From: Burkholderiaceae bacterium
Lineage (GTDB): Bacteria > Pseudomonadota > Gammaproteobacteria > Burkholderiales > Burkholderiaceae_C
DNA: 9,345 nt
Direction: 5' to 3'
NCBI GenBank assembly: GCA_031256125.1
Contig: JAIRRE010000050.1
Location: 1 to 9,345, forward strand
Each line of letters starts with the position of its first letter. The first letter of the stretch is position 1. This document shows, piece by piece, positions 7,043 through 9,345 of this stretch. The notes beneath the pieces are model-generated. The model worked only from the letters and a program-made list of their open reading frames with translations. It was not told where the DNA came from and made no database searches. Made by a program: the position numbers and the translations under genes.

Positions 7043-8398
7043 ATGAAATTTTTCTGCCGCATTACTGCCCGTACCGTTTTGGCGTGCGCCCTCGTGTCAG
7101 CTTTATGGGCGTGCGCCGACACCTCGGCCGATTACCGCAAAGCTGCGGAACAGGGGGACGCTAATGCTCAGAACAACCTGGGCACTCTGTATGAGAACGG
7201 TCAGGGTGTTGCGCAGGATTACGGTCAGGCCGAGCAGTGGTTCCGCAAGGCAGCCGAACAGGGAAATGCCGACGCCCAGTTCAACCTGGGCTGGCTTTAT
7301 GAGAACGGTTGGGGCGTTGTGCAGGACTACGGCCAAGCCATGCAGTGGTACCGCAAGGCGGCGGCACAGGGAAGCGCCTTCGCGCAAAACAATCTTGGCG
7401 TTTTCTATAGAGACAGCAAGGGTGTTACGCAAGACTATGGTCAGGCGGCGCAGTGGTTCCGTAAAGCGGCCGAACAAGGCAATGACATGGCGCAGACCAG
7501 CCTGGGCGTTCTGTATGAGAAGGGGCAGGGCGTTGCCCGAAGCTACAGCCAGGCCGCACAGTGGTACCGCAAGGCGGCGGAACAAGGGTTCACCCTCGCG
7601 CAGAACAATCTGGATTTGCTCTATAGGAACAACGGTCAGGCCATTGTGCAGGAGTTCCGCAAAGCGGCGGATCAAGGAAACGCCGATGCACAGTACAACC
7701 TGGGCCTGCTCTATCTGGCCGGCGATGGCGTTGCGCAGGACTACGGCCAGGCGATGCAATGGTTCCGCAAAGCGGCGGAACGAGGAAACGTTGACGCGCA
7801 GTTCCATTTGGGTTGGCTCTATAGCGGTCAGGGCGTTGTTGCGCAAGACTGGGGCCAGGCGGCGCAGTGGTACCGCAAAGCGGCGGAACAAGGAAACGCC
7901 CCCGCACAGGACCGCCTGGGCGATCTTTATTGCAACGGCCAGGGCGTTGCGCAGGACTACGGCCAGGCCGCGCAGTGGTACCTCAAAGCTGCCGAACAAG
8001 GGAATCCTGACGCGCAAGCCAGCTTGGGCGATCTGTATGACAAGGGGCTGGGCGTGGCGCAGGATCACAACCAGGCCGAGCAGTGGCATAGCAGGGCGGC
8101 GGCACAACAAGCTGCCAACGGGCAGGACGACCAGGATACTTCGAGTATCCAGGAATTTTTGGGCATCTTTCTGGATTCGCTTTCCAACTCGTTGGCCAAC
8201 AGAGGTGGCGGGCGTAGCTGGCAGCGCAGCAATAACGCAAGGCCGCACAACAATGCGCCCGCCCAACACAACAATGTGTCAACGCAACACAGCAACCCTC
8301 CAGCGCAGCATAACAACGCACCAGCCCAGCACAACAATGCTCCGGCTCCAGCGCAGCACAAAGATGCGTCCAAGCAGCCCGACAAGCCCACGCACTGA
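7043..8398 (+). CDS. Exported Sel1-repeat protein, putative lipoprotein
   Basis: The 451-residue protein starts at ATG 7043, chosen because a signal peptide begins exactly there: a basic start (MKFFCRITAR), a hydrophobic core, then LWAC with Cys24. This allows lipoprotein processing, though Trp at -2 is unusual, or signal peptidase I cleavage after Ala25 (ACA-D). Residues 32-349 are nine Sel1 (TPR-like) repeats with consensus RKAAEQGNADAQxxLGxLY followed by GxGVAQDYGQAxQWY/F. The fifth repeat is only 30 residues. A short segment (SSIQEFLGIFLDSL) leads to a His/Asn/Ala/Pro-rich tail with heptad repeats. Sel1 proteins are helical solenoids that usually mediate protein-protein contacts; no enzyme function is expected. 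Earlier in-frame starts lie inside lpdA and would bury the signal peptide. The gene is 31 bases after lpdA with only a weak ribosome site (GGAAAG, 7035-7040), so read-through expression from the pdh operon is possible. Its partner and role are unknown. Confidence 0.9.
   Translation: MKFFCRITARTVLACALVSALWACADTSADYRKAAEQGDANAQNNLGTLYENGQGVAQDYGQAEQWFRKAAEQGNADAQFNLGWLYENGWGVVQDYGQAMQWYRKAAAQGSAFAQNNLGVFYRDSKGVTQDYGQAAQWFRKAAEQGNDMAQTSLGVLYEKGQGVARSYSQAAQWYRKAAEQGFTLAQNNLDLLYRNNGQAIVQEFRKAADQGNADAQYNLGLLYLAGDGVAQDYGQAMQWFRKAAERGNVDAQFHLGWLYSGQGVVAQDWGQAAQWYRKAAEQGNAPAQDRLGDLYCNGQGVAQDYGQAAQWYLKAAEQGNPDAQASLGDLYDKGLGVAQDHNQAEQWHSRAAAQQAANGQDDQDTSSIQEFLGIFLDSLSNSLANRGGGRSWQRSNNARPHNNAPAQHNNVSTQHSNPPAQHNNAPAQHNNAPAPAQHKDASKQPDKPTH
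7136..8089 (+). repeat. Sel1 repeat array, nine units
   Basis: Eight units of 108 bases (36 codons) and one of 90 bases (the fifth, about 7568-7657) run head to tail. Units are clearly related in DNA as well as protein; for example GCGCAGGACTACGGCCAGGC occurs in units six and eight. Such arrays can gain or lose units by recombination. Confidence 0.93.
8255..8338 (+). repeat. Four 21-base tandem repeats encoding an APAQHNN-type heptad
   Basis: In-frame units start at 8255, 8276, 8297 and 8318. They encode APAQHNN, VSTQHSN, PPAQHNN and APAQHNN, and a fifth degenerate unit (APAPAQHKD) follows. They form the low-complexity tail of the Sel1 protein, which is rich in His, Asn and Gln and probably unstructured. 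Confidence 0.9.
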
Positions 8399-8410
8399 AC
8401 GGCCTGGGCC

Positions 8411-9345
8411 TTACTCCACCGTCGCCTGCCGCACCGCCTGTTCCCAGCGCGCCATGGCTTCGGCGGCTTGTGCGCGATCCAGAGTCGGGGTAAAGCGGCG
8501 TTCGGCGCGCCACAGGCTGGCCAGTTCGTCGGGGCCGCTGTAAACGCCGCTCGCCAATCCGGCCAGGGCGGCGGCGCCCCAGGCGGTGGTTTCGGTGACG
8601 GCTGGGCGTACCACCGGCACGCCCAGCAAATCGGCCTGAAATTGCATCAGCAAATCGTTCACGCTGGCGCCGCCATCCACGCGCAACTCAGCCACCGGCG
8701 CGCCGCCCGCGGCCACGGCGTCGCGGTTCATCGCCTGCAACAGCGCGGCGCTCTGGTAAGCGATGCTTTCCAACGCAGCGCGCGCAATGTGCGCCAGGGT
8801 ACTACCGCGCGTTAATCCGGTAATGACGCCGCGCGCACGCGCATTCCAGTAGGGCGCGCCCAGGCCGGTAAAGGCTGGCACCATCATCACGCCGCCCGCG
8901 TCCGGTACGCTTTGCGCCAGGGTTTGTACCTGTGCACTGCTTTCGATGGCGCGCAGGCCGTCGCGCAGCCACTGCACCACCGCACCGCCTATGAACACGC
9001 TGCCTTCCAGTGCGTACTGCGGCGGCCCATCGCTTTGTGCCGCGCGGGTCACGAGCAGCCCATTGCCCGAAGGCCGGAAGTGGCCGCCGGTGTGCATCAG
9101 GGCAAAGCAGCCAGTTCCGTAAGTGTTCTTGGCGATACCGGCGCGGAAACACGCCTGGCCGAATAGCGCCGCCTGCTGATCGCCGGCGATGCCGCCCAGG
9201 GGCAGAGCGCGGCCCAGATGGGCGGCGTCAATGTCCGCAATGTGCGCACTCGATGGCACTACCTGCGGCAGCAATGTGTCGGGAATATTCAGCAGGCGCA
9301 GCAAATCGGCGTCCCAGCGGTTTTCGCGCACATTGAACAGCAGGG
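8411..9345 (-). CDS. glpK: Glycerol kinase, C-terminal part (5' end outside window)
   Basis: Glycerol kinase phosphorylates glycerol with ATP to sn-glycerol 3-phosphate in the cytoplasm. The minus-strand frame is open to the window edge, and the first visible codons read [11 protein letters not shown], a conserved internal block (LFNIxxxxWD), so the apparent GTG start at 9331 is not real. About 310 residues are seen of an expected ~500; stop TAA is at 8411-8413. Diagnostic segments in order: [87 protein letters not shown] and [11 protein letters not shown], which belong to the FGGY-family ATPase fold. The GGTR loop that binds the inhibitor fructose 1,6-bisphosphate in E. coli is not present; HLGRALPLG stands in its place, so that control may be absent. 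Other FGGY kinases are unlikely given the close match. It is convergent with the Sel1 gene, 12 bases apart. Confidence 0.96.
   Translation of the reverse strand, partial: LLFNVRENRWDADLLRLLNIPDTLLPQVVPSSAHIADIDAAHLGRALPLGGIAGDQQAALFGQACFRAGIAKNTYGTGCFALMHTGGHFRPSGNGLLVTRAAQSDGPPQYALEGSVFIGGAVVQWLRDGLRAIESSAQVQTLAQSVPDAGGVMMVPAFTGLGAPYWNARARGVITGLTRGSTLAHIARAALESIAYQSAALLQAMNRDAVAAGGAPVAELRVDGGASVNDLLMQFQADLLGVPVVRPAVTETTAWGAAALAGLASGVYSGPDELASLWRAERRFTPTLDRAQAAEAMARWEQAVRQATVE

Noticed and set aside
5482..7122. Long minus-strand open frame (546 codons) across lpdA
   Set aside because: The same codon-bias effect. The His/Ala/Arg-rich translation looks random, while lpdA has all of its catalytic motifs.
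7103..8269. Minus-strand open frame (388 codons) opposite the Sel1 gene
   Set aside because: Its repetitiveness only mirrors the Sel1 repeats of the plus strand. It has no ribosome site and no family match.
9329..9331. GTG as a start codon for the glycerol kinase frame
   Set aside because: Conserved kinase residues (LLFN) continue upstream in frame to the window edge, so the gene is cut by the window rather than starting here.

Overview
The window looks like a GC-rich proteobacterial chromosome, most likely a betaproteobacterium of the Burkholderiales type. This rests on strong GC bias at third codon positions in the main genes, an AceE of the homodimeric E1 kind, a two-lipoyl-domain AceF and an FAD-dependent Lpd in one tight operon. 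The genus cannot be fixed from sequence alone.

Positions 1-1125 are a scrambled junction. It opens with the last 36 codons of an unidentified protein that ends in an acidic tail. Its stop overlaps, as ATGA, the start of an open frame whose first ~29 residues read as a TubC-type N-terminal docking domain of a non-ribosomal peptide synthetase (NRPS) or NRPS/PKS hybrid. That frame loses its family match near base 195 and stops at 257, so a biosynthetic assembly line appears to have been cut here. The rest to 1125 has no intact gene. It holds a fragment of an IS5-family transposase N-terminus (about 610-697) and two minus-strand stretches that look like eroded coding sequence but were not recognised.

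Positions 1126-7011 are a complete pyruvate dehydrogenase operon, aceE-aceF-lpdA, with gaps of 11 and 10 bases. Together the products convert pyruvate, CoA and NAD+ to acetyl-CoA, CO2 and NADH: AceE decarboxylates pyruvate and loads the lipoyl arms, AceF transfers acetyl to CoA, and Lpd reoxidises the dihydrolipoyl groups. The two AceF lipoyl domains are almost identical at the DNA level (9 differences in 177 bases by hand count).

Positions 7043-8398, 31 bases after lpdA on the same strand, encode an exported, probably lipid-anchored Sel1-repeat protein with nine repeats and a His/Asn-rich heptad tail. It may be read from the pdh operon, but nothing shows that it works with the complex.

Positions 8411-9345 on the minus strand hold the C-terminal ~310 residues of glycerol kinase (glpK), convergent with the Sel1 gene and running off the right edge. 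No tRNA, rRNA, CRISPR array or convincing intrinsic terminator was seen. The window is mainly core metabolism; the accessory interest lies in the left 1.1 kb and the Sel1 gene.
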